From: Melioribacteraceae bacterium
GTDB lineage: Bacteria > Bacteroidota > Ignavibacteria > Ignavibacteriales > Melioribacteraceae
Length of the DNA stretch: 64,000 nt
Reading direction: 5' to 3'
Assembly (NCBI GenBank): GCA_019638015.1
Contig: JAHBUP010000001.1
Span: 3,876,424-3,940,423, forward strand
Shown here: piece after piece, positions 10,099-17,791 of the stretch
Layout of the letters: each line of letters begins with the position of its first letter
How positions within the stretch are numbered: position 1 is the first letter of the stretch
Notes under the pieces: model-generated
The model's database searches: none
Told to the model about the DNA's origin: nothing
What the model saw: only the letters and a program-made list of their open reading frames with translations
Translations under genes and position numbers: made by a program

Positions 10099-10601
10099 AG
10101 CTCTGGTGCAAATGTTATATTCTCAAATTTTCCATTCTCAATTTCAGCTTTAGGGCGAGGTTTATCTTTACGTGAGCTGTATGTATGTTTTTCAACTGTA
10201 AACTGAAAACTTCCGCTAACGGTTCTGTTTGCTGTATCATAGATTTCTACAATTGCCTTACCTTCGATAGAGTTCCACTGCGGGGCATCGGCACCATCCG
10301 GAGCCCAAATTAATTCAGCGTCTGGAGATTCCCCTTTTTCTTCATCTCTTGGAACATAAACCAACTCGACCGGCAATTGTTCTAGTAATTTGGATTCTTT
10401 CAGATAGAGATGCATTATTTTATCTCCGGCATCGGCGTGCACCTGAATAAATTTGTCGTTACCAATAGTAACTAATTGGGCGCTGCTTACTTTTCCAGGA
10501 AAGTCTTTTCCGTCAACAGTACAACTAATTTTATTCTGCGCGTAATTTAAGGTAGATACAAAGAACAAGGCGGTAATAAAAAAGTATATTCTTAACTTCA
10601 T
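10089..10601 (-). CDS. small exported protein, DUF6252-like
   Basis: 170 residues with a signal peptide (cleavage near NYAQ). The mature part looks all-beta, opens with a TVDGKDF segment and closes with VSGSFQFTVE and IENGKFENITF. That layout resembles the DUF6252-type small periplasmic proteins of Bacteroidota, which have no assigned function; this match is from memory of the pattern. AGGAG precedes the ATG. It is single-gene, ended by its own terminator, and I infer no role. Confidence 0.7.
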   Translation of the reverse strand: MKLRIYFFITALFFVSTLNYAQNKISCTVDGKDFPGKVSSAQLVTIGNDKFIQVHADAGDKIMHLYLKESKLLEQLPVELVYVPRDEEKGESPDAELIWAPDGADAPQWNSIEGKAIVEIYDTANRTVSGSFQFTVEKHTYSSRKDKPRPKAEIENGKFENITFAPELEK

Positions 10602-10738
10602 TTGTTCTCCTATTTGTTTCTAGCGATTGTAAAAATAGTCTTTGTGTGTAAAAAATAAAGTGGCATAATTTTTACTCGGCAAATGTAATATAAAAAGACC
10701 TTTCATGTAAAAGAAAAATAGTTTAACTCAGCAATAAA

Positions 10739-11557
10739 TTAAGCATAAATAACCGCGCTCAAATATCCAACTACTCCGGACATATCTCCTGTGGTTTCAC
10801 CCGAGTCAGTTCTGTATAGCACTTCAGCATTCTTATATCCTTTGATATGCGCTGATCTAAGTAAAACTGAAATTGGACCACCACCGCATGCTTCACATTT
10901 ATTTCTTTCGAGATCATCAATTAATTTTTCATAGTTCATAGTGCTGATATTTTTTTCAACCTGAACATCAAGGCTATTAGATTTTTTTCTATCGTGAAAA
11001 TGAGATAGATCCGAACTGGCGATTATTATTGTTTTATTATCATAAACAGAAGCTATTTTCTCTGCCAGTATCTCTACATATTCTCTTCTCTGATCCCCCA
11101 TTACAATTGGTATTAGTGTAAATTCTTTTAAAACGGTTTGAAGAAAAGGAAGCTGAACCTCGAGCGCATGTTCTTGTCTGTGTCCATTGATTCCTTTGAA
11201 TATGAAACTCTCATCTTCGATCAACTTATTTATCATTTCCTTATTTAATTTTATTTCACCAATTGGAGTTTTGTATGCCTCTCCGTTGTAAATTGAAATT
11301 CCAGGAAAATATTCCCGGTGACTTGGAGAAATTACTATTACCTTATCAAAGTCTTTACCTATAAGTGTATTATATGCATAGGCTGCCGTTTTACCCGAAT
11401 ATGGAAATCCAGCATGTGGTGAAACCAAGCCGAAAATTCGCTCAAATCTTTTTTCCGGTTTTGTGATCTCTAGAAGTAAATTTATTTCTTTCTCCAACTC
11501 TGATTTTGAATCGGGATAGAAAATACCTGCGACGACGGGTTCACGTACTATTTTCAT
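10739..11557 (-). CDS. Memo-family protein (AmmeMemoRadiSam system protein B)
   Basis: 272 residues from the ATG at 11557. A longer reading from 11587 is possible, but a GGGAG ribosome site sits just before 11557 and the upstream gene stops at 11562. The Memo-like fold is recognised from REPVVAGIFYPDS, LVSPHAGFPYSGKTAAYAY, VISPSHREYFPG, GHRQEHALEVQLPFLQ, IASSDLSHFH and the C-terminal DSGETTGDMSGVVGYLSA. The His residues in SPHAG, SPSH and EHALE are the conserved metal-site positions of this dioxygenase-like superfamily. In many bacteria Memo, AMMECR1 and a radical SAM protein are encoded together. Here only the AMMECR1 partner is adjacent. Confidence 0.93.
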   Translation of the reverse strand: MKIVREPVVAGIFYPDSKSELEKEINLLLEITKPEKRFERIFGLVSPHAGFPYSGKTAAYAYNTLIGKDFDKVIVISPSHREYFPGISIYNGEAYKTPIGEIKLNKEMINKLIEDESFIFKGINGHRQEHALEVQLPFLQTVLKEFTLIPIVMGDQRREYVEILAEKIASVYDNKTIIIASSDLSHFHDRKKSNSLDVQVEKNISTMNYEKLIDDLERNKCEACGGGPISVLLRSAHIKGYKNAEVLYRTDSGETTGDMSGVVGYLSAVIYA

Positions 11558-11561
11558 TGTA

Positions 11562-12125
11562 CTATTCTCCCAATATAATTTCTTCACTAAATACTTCCGC
11601 TGTAAAGCCCTTTAGTTTTAATTGTTTTGTTTGCCAGTATTTTTTTGGAAGACCGCTTTTTTTACAAATGGCATCAAGGAATTGATCGCGGTTCATATTG
11701 TGTTCAATAGGTACTTGTGGTAAAAGCAATCCACGCGCGCTATTTTCTTCAAGAATTAAACCATGTTTGCCAATTACTATTTCATCATAAGAATGCATTT
11801 TGAAAGGTGGGGATAGAACAGATATTTCAATTTTTATATTAGGAAGTTCGCTTTCCGATAATCTTGGAAATCGTGGATCATGTATCGCCGCTTGGATTGC
11901 CGCGTCACAAACTGTATCAAAAAGAGGCTGATCAGATATTATGTATCCAATACAACCTCGCAAGGAATTATATTCAGTAAGCGTTACAAAGGCACCCGCG
12001 TTTATTTTAAGAGAGGGATATTTTTCATAATCGGGAGTTTCAACTTTCATCTTGCTAAAAATTGATTCGATTGATGATCGGGCCGCCGAAAGGAGAATAG
12101 TTTTTTCTTCGTGAGTCAGGTTCAT
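11562..12125 (-). CDS. AMMECR1-domain protein (AmmeMemoRadiSam system protein A)
   Basis: 187 residues. AMMECR1 hallmarks are present: GAFVTLTEYNSLRGCIGYI near residues 45-65, the AAIQAAIHDPRFPRLSESEL block, IKIEISVLSPP and the GLLLPQVPIEHNMNRDQFLDAICKKSGLP segment. The biochemical role of the family is not firmly established; co-occurrence with Memo and a radical SAM enzyme is well known. It lies 4 bp upstream of the Memo gene and 1 bp after the gene at 12127, so all three are likely one transcript. Confidence 0.93.
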   Translation of the reverse strand: MNLTHEEKTILLSAARSSIESIFSKMKVETPDYEKYPSLKINAGAFVTLTEYNSLRGCIGYIISDQPLFDTVCDAAIQAAIHDPRFPRLSESELPNIKIEISVLSPPFKMHSYDEIVIGKHGLILEENSARGLLLPQVPIEHNMNRDQFLDAICKKSGLPKKYWQTKQLKLKGFTAEVFSEEIILGE

Positions 12126-12126
12126 T

Positions 12127-12936
12127 TTATATCTTATAAATTATTAAACCGTTCTTTTCCTTTAGCAGAAATAAAAAGTTTCTAAATATGAAGAAGGAAT
12201 CGTTAAATAAACTTGTAACCTTTTCATTGAGTTCAACTTTTATTAATTCTTTCTCCGAATCGAATTCAAGCGCAAAAAAAATATTAGAATAGATATTCTC
12301 TTTAATCACATAGTTGAAGGAAAATAACAGGTTAGTTTTATAGTGGATTAGCTCAACATCACCGGTGACATTATATTTATTGGTTATTGATTCAATCAAT
12401 GCTCGAATAGAAAAATCAATATTTGCTGTTAATTTTTCGGGGTAACGATAATTATCCCACTTTGCAGATTTATCTTGTTCGCTTCGCAGTGAGTTGATTC
12501 TTGTGTAATCCGGACCAATATTTTCAACAATCTCCCCTGATAGATAATTCAACGCAAAATAATCTCTGTCTTCAAATCCTTGAGTGTATGCGTAAACAAT
12601 ATCATCTGCAACAAAATGAAATGTTAATGTTGAATTGCTCCACAAAACATTTTGGGAATCAACATCAAAAGCAATTATTTCTTTATGCTGAGGCATATCT
12701 GGCTTTGGAAATCTATGAAAGTAAATAATATTTTTATACACAGAATCGATCCCCAGCCAATACTTTTCCTCCATCTGAAAATTCTTAAAGACTGTCTTAG
12801 TAGTATTTAAATCGTAACAATCAAAAAACACTTCCTTAGTTGTAATATCTCGCGATTCAATAATTATTTTATCATACTCCGAAATCAACAATCTCCACAG
12901 CTGTCGTTTTGAATTATAATTAAAATGCTTTTCCAT
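12127..12936 (-). CDS. hypothetical protein, possibly DUF4905-like
   Basis: 269 residues, no signal peptide and no obvious membrane segment. It reads as a beta-rich protein with repeated short strands such as KEIIAFDVDSQNVLWSN and YFALNYLSGEIVENIG, suggestive of a propeller or WD-like layout. From memory it resembles DUF4905-type proteins of Bacteroidota/Ignavibacteria, without known function. It is first in the set with the AMMECR1 and Memo genes (1 bp gap), so it may work with them; that is inference. Confidence 0.7.
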   Translation of the reverse strand: MEKHFNYNSKRQLWRLLISEYDKIIIESRDITTKEVFFDCYDLNTTKTVFKNFQMEEKYWLGIDSVYKNIIYFHRFPKPDMPQHKEIIAFDVDSQNVLWSNSTLTFHFVADDIVYAYTQGFEDRDYFALNYLSGEIVENIGPDYTRINSLRSEQDKSAKWDNYRYPEKLTANIDFSIRALIESITNKYNVTGDVELIHYKTNLLFSFNYVIKENIYSNIFFALEFDSEKELIKVELNEKVTSLFNDSFFIFRNFLFLLKEKNGLIIYKI

Positions 12937-13009
12937 TATTTCCCATTTTATATAATTTATTCCAATAGCGCCAAATACTTACCAATGAATGAACCAAATT
13001 TACTCTCAA

Positions 13010-14380
13010 CTATAATGGTTTAAATCTGGCGGTAAAGTGTCTCAGCATCGGAGCTTCATAAGTAAAGGTATAACCCTTCAGCTCATTCCTCTTTTTGAAA
13101 ACCTCTATCAAAACTTCAGCAACATAATCAATATGACTTTGAGTATAGACTCTTCTCGGAATAGCCATTCTAACAAGTTCCATCATTGCCGGAATCAGAT
13201 TTCCATCAGCGTCATATTTTCCAAACATTACGCTGCCAATTTCACAGGCACGAATCCCCCCCTCAATATACATTTCGCAAGTAATTGATTGTCCCGGAAA
13301 TTGATCAACCGGAATATGAGGCGCGAATCGTTTTGCGTCAATATAAATAGCGTGCCCTCCCGGCGGTTCAATAATTGGAATTCCATTACTCAATAATTTT
13401 TCGCCGAGATATTCGATACTACGAATTCTGTATTGCAAATAATATTCATCAACAATCTCTTCCAAACCTTGGGCAATAGCTTCGAGATCTCGTCCTGCGA
13501 GTCCGCCGTAAGTTGGAAAACCTTCGGTTACGATTAAGAGGTTTCGCGATTTCATCGCAAGCTCTTCATCATTAATTGAGAGCCAGCCCCCAATATTTAC
13601 AAGCGCATCTTTTTTTGCGCTCATTGTCGATCCATCGGCATAGGAGAACATTTCCTGGCATATTTCTAAAATTGATTTCTCTTTATATCCCTCTTCTCTC
13701 ATTTTTATAAAGTAGGCGTTTTCCGCAAAGCGACAGGCATCAAGAAACAGAGGAATATTATTTTGTTTGCAAATCCCCGATACTTCTTTAATATTTTTCA
13801 TCGAGACAGGTTGACCGCCCCCCGAATTATTGGTTACTGTTAATACAACAAGAGGAATATTTTCTTTTCCATACTTTTTAATAAATGATTTAAGAGCTTC
13901 AATGTCCATATCCCCCTTAAATGGAGCTCGTATTTCGGGATGCTTGCCAACCTCATTTAATAAATCGTGGGCTTCCGCTCCGCTATACTCTACATTTGCT
14001 CGGGTTGTATCAAAAAAAGTATTGGCGGCAAAGTATTTTCCTTTTCCACCAAGAATAGTAAACAATATTTTTTCCGCGGCTCTTCCTTGATGGGTTGGAA
14101 TAATAAACTTATCGCCTGTAATTTTTTTTACTGCGCTTTCAAAGCGGTAATAACTTTTTGCACCGGCATAACTTTCATCGCCACGCATAATACCGGACCA
14201 CTGTTCCGAACTCATTGCCGAGGTACCGCTGTCAGTTAGCAGGTCAATTAGTACATCATCCGCGTGAATTAAAAAAGTATTGTAACCGGCATCCTCTAAT
14301 ATTTTTGTTCTTTCTTCTTTGGTAGTAAACCTAATCGGCTCGACCGATTTAATTCTAAATGGCTCAATAATGGTTTTCAT
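13010..14380 (-). CDS. tnaA: tryptophanase (L-tryptophan indole-lyase)
   Basis: 456 residues, beta-eliminating lyase of the tryptophanase/tyrosine phenol-lyase family; PLP enzyme releasing indole, pyruvate and ammonia from tryptophan. EPFRIKSVEPI, IDLLTDSGT, PTHQGRAAEK, SYADGSTMSAKKD (PLP lysine in the Lys256-257 pair) and EGFPTYGGLAGRD are intact. At substrate-discriminating positions it is tryptophanase-like: Asp124 in FFDTTR (Thr in tyrosine phenol-lyase), IRACEIGS instead of the Arg-containing SMERG stretch, and His448 in LRHFTAR (Phe in tyrosine phenol-lyase). No tnaC-like leader peptide and no TnaB transporter is nearby. A GAGGAAAA ribosome site precedes the start. Confidence 0.92.
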   Translation of the reverse strand: MKTIIEPFRIKSVEPIRFTTKEERTKILEDAGYNTFLIHADDVLIDLLTDSGTSAMSSEQWSGIMRGDESYAGAKSYYRFESAVKKITGDKFIIPTHQGRAAEKILFTILGGKGKYFAANTFFDTTRANVEYSGAEAHDLLNEVGKHPEIRAPFKGDMDIEALKSFIKKYGKENIPLVVLTVTNNSGGGQPVSMKNIKEVSGICKQNNIPLFLDACRFAENAYFIKMREEGYKEKSILEICQEMFSYADGSTMSAKKDALVNIGGWLSINDEELAMKSRNLLIVTEGFPTYGGLAGRDLEAIAQGLEEIVDEYYLQYRIRSIEYLGEKLLSNGIPIIEPPGGHAIYIDAKRFAPHIPVDQFPGQSITCEMYIEGGIRACEIGSVMFGKYDADGNLIPAMMELVRMAIPRRVYTQSHIDYVAEVLIEVFKKRNELKGYTFTYEAPMLRHFTARFKPL

Positions 14381-14482
14381 TTTTCCTCATTTTTTAGTGA
14401 AAGAAAATTAAGAATTATTAGATAACTACGGCATCATAATAAGTGGGAGAGAAATAGATAAAAAAGTTTATGTAAAGTATAC

Positions 14483-14509
14483 TTGACTTTTTGTAAAGGT
14501 TGCTATAAT
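14483..14509 (+). promoter_or_regulatory. candidate sigma70-type promoter with extended -10
   Basis: TTGACT (14483-14488) and TATAAT (14504-14509) with a TG one base before the -10 hexamer. The spacer is 15 bp, shorter than ideal, which the extended -10 could offset. It faces the membrane/XRE/membrane cassette whose first ATG is at 14544. Confidence 0.5.
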
Positions 14510-14543
14510 TTGGATTTGTAAAAAATCACTGAAGGAGTTAAGA

Positions 14544-14969
14544 ATGAAAAATGTCATTAAAAATTTTTCGTTCCCCTATACTAAACAGATATTGATTTCC
14601 TCATCGATAATGATTTTTCTCCCGCTATTAATATTTGGTTTGATTGATACAAAATCAATAATTGATTCTACCCCCTACCTTTTCAAATCATTTTTTCTAA
14701 TTTCCTCTCTACTTGCTGCACTGGGGTTTATTTATTGTACACTGGGTTTTCATTTCAAAACGAAACGGGGAGATGAACTTAAATTCAGAATTCATCTAGA
14801 ATCTCTGGAGTTTGCATTTACTACTTCGCTTGTTTTCTTCTTCGTATTTGTTTTTATTTTTTTGAATTTCGCGCCAACGATGTTGAACTACATTTTAATA
14901 ATTCTTGTAATCGTGGGAATTGTAGCTTATTTAATTGGGATGGAATTTATTAAGGAAAGGTACGAGTGA
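14544..14969 (+). CDS. membrane protein of unknown function (XRE cassette, first gene)
   Basis: 141 residues with four predicted membrane segments (about 14-34, 45-66, 87-108 and 114-133) and a short Lys/Glu tail. AAGGAG precedes the ATG. It shares a GTGA overlap with the small XRE regulator that follows, so the two are translationally coupled. I recognise no family. Membrane proteins paired with tiny YozG-like HTH proteins occur widely; DUF2178-like proteins are one example, but I cannot assign it there. Confidence 0.75.
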   Translation: MKNVIKNFSFPYTKQILISSSIMIFLPLLIFGLIDTKSIIDSTPYLFKSFFLISSLLAALGFIYCTLGFHFKTKRGDELKFRIHLESLEFAFTTSLVFFFVFVFIFLNFAPTMLNYILIILVIVGIVAYLIGMEFIKERYE

Positions 14970-15163
14970 AAAATATATTACATGTTATGCGTGCCGAAAG
15001 GCGATTATCGCAAGACGATTTGGCAAAACTACTGGAGGTTTCCCGTCAAACAATTAACGCTATAGAACGGGAGAAATATGATCCGAGTCTTCCTCTTGCT
15101 TTAAAAATTGCAAAAGTATTTAACCGAAAGGTTGAAGAGATTTTTTTCCTGGAGGAAAAATGA
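14966..15163 (+). CDS. small XRE-family transcriptional regulator
   Basis: 65 residues starting with GTG at 14966 inside the GTGA overlap, with AAGGAAAGG just upstream. The protein is a single HTH_3 domain: MRAERRLSQDDLAKLLEVSRQTINAIEREKYDPSLPLALKIAKVF, followed by VEEIFFLEE, the standard end of stand-alone YozG-type regulators. It probably controls its own cassette, whose two other products are membrane proteins. The next gene overlaps by ATGA. Confidence 0.93.
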   Translation: MKNILHVMRAERRLSQDDLAKLLEVSRQTINAIEREKYDPSLPLALKIAKVFNRKVEEIFFLEEK

Positions 15164-15564
15164 ATCTAATAAAAATATTTCGAGAAGAGCTATTCATCTC
15201 TTTAATCATGTTTGCTGTTTTTAGTTATGATGTTTACTTGAAAGGAGAAACAATAGCAAACAGCATGCTGATCAGCATCATTTTTTTAATTATTACGTGG
15301 GCAATCTTCTACTTTGTTTTTGTTCGATTAGGTAAAGATTTCAAACTGGACGAGAGGGAATTTTTCATATTTATTCAAATAGGATATATCTCTGTTTTTC
15401 TTTTCATCTCCTGTTTGATAATTATTTTTACTTTTCAAGAGGTCACTCTACCATTATTAAATGTTACGATCGCAAAAATTTGGGGACGCTATCTATTGCC
15501 CATTTTTATTTTAACACACGCTTTAACCGGACTTGCTTACAATTACTTTAGGGAAAATTTTTAA
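15160..15564 (+). CDS. membrane protein of unknown function (XRE cassette, third gene)
   Basis: 134 residues with four predicted hydrophobic segments (about 11-26, 34-55, 69-91 and 103-125). It begins in an ATGA overlap with the XRE regulator and has GGAGG just before the ATG. Between segments 2 and 3 is a charged KDFKLDEREFF loop. No family recognised. Tight coupling to the regulator suggests the two membrane proteins and the regulator form one functional unit. Confidence 0.75.
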   Translation: MNLIKIFREELFISLIMFAVFSYDVYLKGETIANSMLISIIFLIITWAIFYFVFVRLGKDFKLDEREFFIFIQIGYISVFLFISCLIIIFTFQEVTLPLLNVTIAKIWGRYLLPIFILTHALTGLAYNYFRENF

Positions 15565-15628
15565 TTCATTTATTTATAGTTTTTATTAATTTAGGTCTGC
15601 CCTCATTAAAAATACAAGGAGAATCTAA

Positions 15629-16456
15629 ATGGAAGAAATGCAAAACCAGGATGCGCCTAAAATGTCCTCCGTTGAAGAAGAAGAGTTCGAAATGAGTCAT
15701 ACAGACAAACTTGTTGGTGTGTTATCGGAGCCCGTTCCTACCTTCACTAAAATGGCGCAAGCCGAACCGAAGACAATTGATTGGATTTTGCCGGTTCTTG
15801 TTTTTATAGTAATCGCAATACTCTCTAATATAGTAATGATGAGCAATCCTGAAATCCGTTTAAGTGTAATTGAAAAGCAAACAAAGAATATTGAGCAGAA
15901 CTTTGATGAAATGGTTAAAAAAGGGCAAATGACTGAAGCACAGAAAGATGAGCAGATGGAGGCAATTAGAGATAGAATGAGTGAACAGGGAATGACTCAG
16001 TATATCTTCACCGGATTTGGAATTCTTGTTGTAACGTTTATAATGTTTTTTATTGTAAGCGGCGTTTTTCTTCTAATTGTAAAAGTTGGATTAAAGGGGG
16101 ATGGAAATTATAAGTCTGCAATGGTTTCCTACGGTCTTCCCTACTACATCAATATATTGCAAATAATTGTTATGGTAATCTTAGCTATGGTTATGAATAA
16201 ATTTTTTACCGGGACAAGTCTTGGAGCATTAACCGATGCCGATGGCTCCACAATTACTGGTTGGTTGTTAAATAAATTAGATCCATTCACAATTTGGTTT
16301 TATGTGATTATTGGTATTGGATTTGCGAAGATGTTTAAATCAAATGACATCAAAAAATATGTTATCACAATTGTTGGAGTCTGGTTACTTACCAGCTTAA
16401 TATTCTTCTATCTCGCTCAGGCCATACCATTCTTAAAATGGTTTTCGATGTCGTAA
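15629..16456 (+). CDS. YIP1-family membrane protein
   Basis: 275 residues. An acidic N-terminal tail is followed by LVGVLSEPVPTFTKMAQAEPKTIDWILPVLVFIVI, the usual opening of bacterial Yip1-domain proteins, then a charged helical stretch (about 80-125) and four further membrane segments to the C-terminus. An AAGGAG site precedes the ATG. Function of bacterial YIP1 proteins is not established. A shared bidirectional terminator follows the stop. Confidence 0.8.
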   Translation: MEEMQNQDAPKMSSVEEEEFEMSHTDKLVGVLSEPVPTFTKMAQAEPKTIDWILPVLVFIVIAILSNIVMMSNPEIRLSVIEKQTKNIEQNFDEMVKKGQMTEAQKDEQMEAIRDRMSEQGMTQYIFTGFGILVVTFIMFFIVSGVFLLIVKVGLKGDGNYKSAMVSYGLPYYINILQIIVMVILAMVMNKFFTGTSLGALTDADGSTITGWLLNKLDPFTIWFYVIIGIGFAKMFKSNDIKKYVITIVGVWLLTSLIFFYLAQAIPFLKWFSMS

Positions 16457-16463
16457 AATTTAC

Positions 16464-16506
16464 AAGGGTAGAGGTGGGTATTACCTCACTTCTACCTTTA
16501 TTTTTT
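16464..16506. terminator. bidirectional intrinsic terminator
   Basis: Hairpin arms 16464-16478 and 16484-16498 (GGTAGAGGTG paired with CACTTCTACC, one wobble) with a T-run at 16501-16506 on the plus strand and an A-run before the left arm. It lies between the convergent YIP1 and pseudouridine synthase genes and overlaps the latter's stop codon. Confidence 0.75.
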
Positions 16507-17085
16507 CTCAATCAATTTAATACTCTCAATTTCTTTTTTTGACAATTCACGTACTTCCGCCGATTTCAAACTGCCTAGCACTATACTTTTAATTCTAACT
16601 CGAACCAACCGCAAAGTTGGAAATCCAACTGCCGCGGTCATTTTTCGTACTTGCCGATTTCTCCCTTCAGTAATAGTTAATGAAATCCAACTAGTGGGAA
16701 TGTTCTTCCTTTCTCTGATTGGAGGATTTCTTTCGGGGAAATTTGGATCGCTAATTATTAATGCTTTTGCCGGTAAAGTTTTTTTACCTTCTATTAACAC
16801 TCCATCAATTAATTGCCGGATTGCTTTTTGAGTAGGGATACCTTCCACCTGAACATAATACTCCTTTTCTAATTTGTTCCGCGGATTTAGCAAATGATCG
16901 GTTAATAACTTGTCATTCGTGAGAAGAAGCAGTCCCTCGCTATCCAAATCTAATCTGCCAACAGGATACACATCCTTAGGAAAATTAAAAAGTGTTGAGA
17001 GTGTTTTTCTATCGTTCGCATCAGTAAATTGTGAAAGCACGCCATACGGTTTATAAATAGCAAAATAATAATAAGTGTTTCTCAT
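16498..17085 (-). CDS. RluE-like 23S rRNA pseudouridine synthase
   Basis: 195 residues, RsuA/RluB/E/F family without the N-terminal S4 domain, as in Rlu[16 protein letters not shown], the catalytic [19 protein letters not shown] motif with its Asp, [11 protein letters not shown] and the C-terminal [28 protein letters not shown] are all intact. It isomerises a uridine in ribosomal RNA; the exact position is inferred from family only. Its ATG overlaps the upstream trkA stop by one base. Confidence 0.92.
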   Translation of the reverse strand: MRNTYYYFAIYKPYGVLSQFTDANDRKTLSTLFNFPKDVYPVGRLDLDSEGLLLLTNDKLLTDHLLNPRNKLEKEYYVQVEGIPTQKAIRQLIDGVLIEGKKTLPAKALIISDPNFPERNPPIRERKNIPTSWISLTITEGRNRQVRKMTAAVGFPTLRLVRVRIKSIVLGSLKSAEVRELSKKEIESIKLIEKK

Positions 17086-17780
17086 TATTCTTTTTTAAGA
17101 AGTTTTCTAATGCTCTTTTCTTCTCCAAATACAAGTAGTACATCCTCTTTTTCTATAGTTGTTTCACCGGTTGGAATTCCAATTATCTGTTCAGAAGTGG
17201 TTTCACCAAAGCCCAGCATATTAGATTTGGTTATTTTTCTTTTAATTGTAACAACATTCACTTTATAATTTTTGGGTAAATCAAGTTGTTGAAGAGTTTT
17301 TCCTGAAAACTCAATTGGAGCAATCATTTCAACTATACTATAATCGGTCTCAAGTAAAACAGAATTAATTACTTTATCCATCATTAAAGTATTAGCAACC
17401 CGCATAGCGGCTTCTTCGGTGGGAAGAATGATTTCTTTTATTCCAAGATTAGAAAGAATTCGTTTGGTAATTTCGGTGGTGGCTCTAACAATAATTCTTT
17501 TAACACCCAGTATTTGCAATATAGAAACCGTTAAAATACTCGCCTCAAAATCATCCCCCATACCAACAATTACAGCATCATACTCATGTAGATCTTGAGT
17601 TCGAAGAGCTTTTTCATCTGTAGAATCGAGACGAACTGCGCGGGTAACTATTTCTTTTACATCTTCGAGTTTATTTATATCGCTGTCGATTGCTAATACT
17701 TCAGCTCCCTTTTCCTCTAAAAAATTTGCGAGAAATCCACCGAAATTTCCAAGTCCTATTATTGCGAATTTTTTACTCAT
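17085..17780 (-). CDS. TrkA/KtrA-family K+ channel regulatory subunit
   Basis: 231 residues. The RCK N-domain starts with [29 protein letters not shown], a Rossmann GxGxxG fold with the acidic end of strand 2, and continues to [35 protein letters not shown] TrkA-C domain follows (about 150-231, [23 protein letters not shown]). It is cytoplasmic and gates the adjacent K+ translocating subunit by nucleotide binding. Only one RCK copy is present, as in KtrA rather than E. coli TrkA. It lies 11 bp downstream of the channel gene. Confidence 0.93.
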   Translation of the reverse strand: MSKKFAIIGLGNFGGFLANFLEEKGAEVLAIDSDINKLEDVKEIVTRAVRLDSTDEKALRTQDLHEYDAVIVGMGDDFEASILTVSILQILGVKRIIVRATTEITKRILSNLGIKEIILPTEEAAMRVANTLMMDKVINSVLLETDYSIVEMIAPIEFSGKTLQQLDLPKNYKVNVVTIKRKITKSNMLGFGETTSEQIIGIPTGETTIEKEDVLLVFGEEKSIRKLLKKE

Positions 17781-17791
17781 ATTATTCCCAA

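Noticed and set aside
13010..14380. Tyrosine phenol-lyase instead of tryptophanase
   Set aside because: Asp124, Ile in the IRACEIGS stretch and His448 follow tryptophanase; Thr, Arg and Phe would be expected for tyrosine phenol-lyase.
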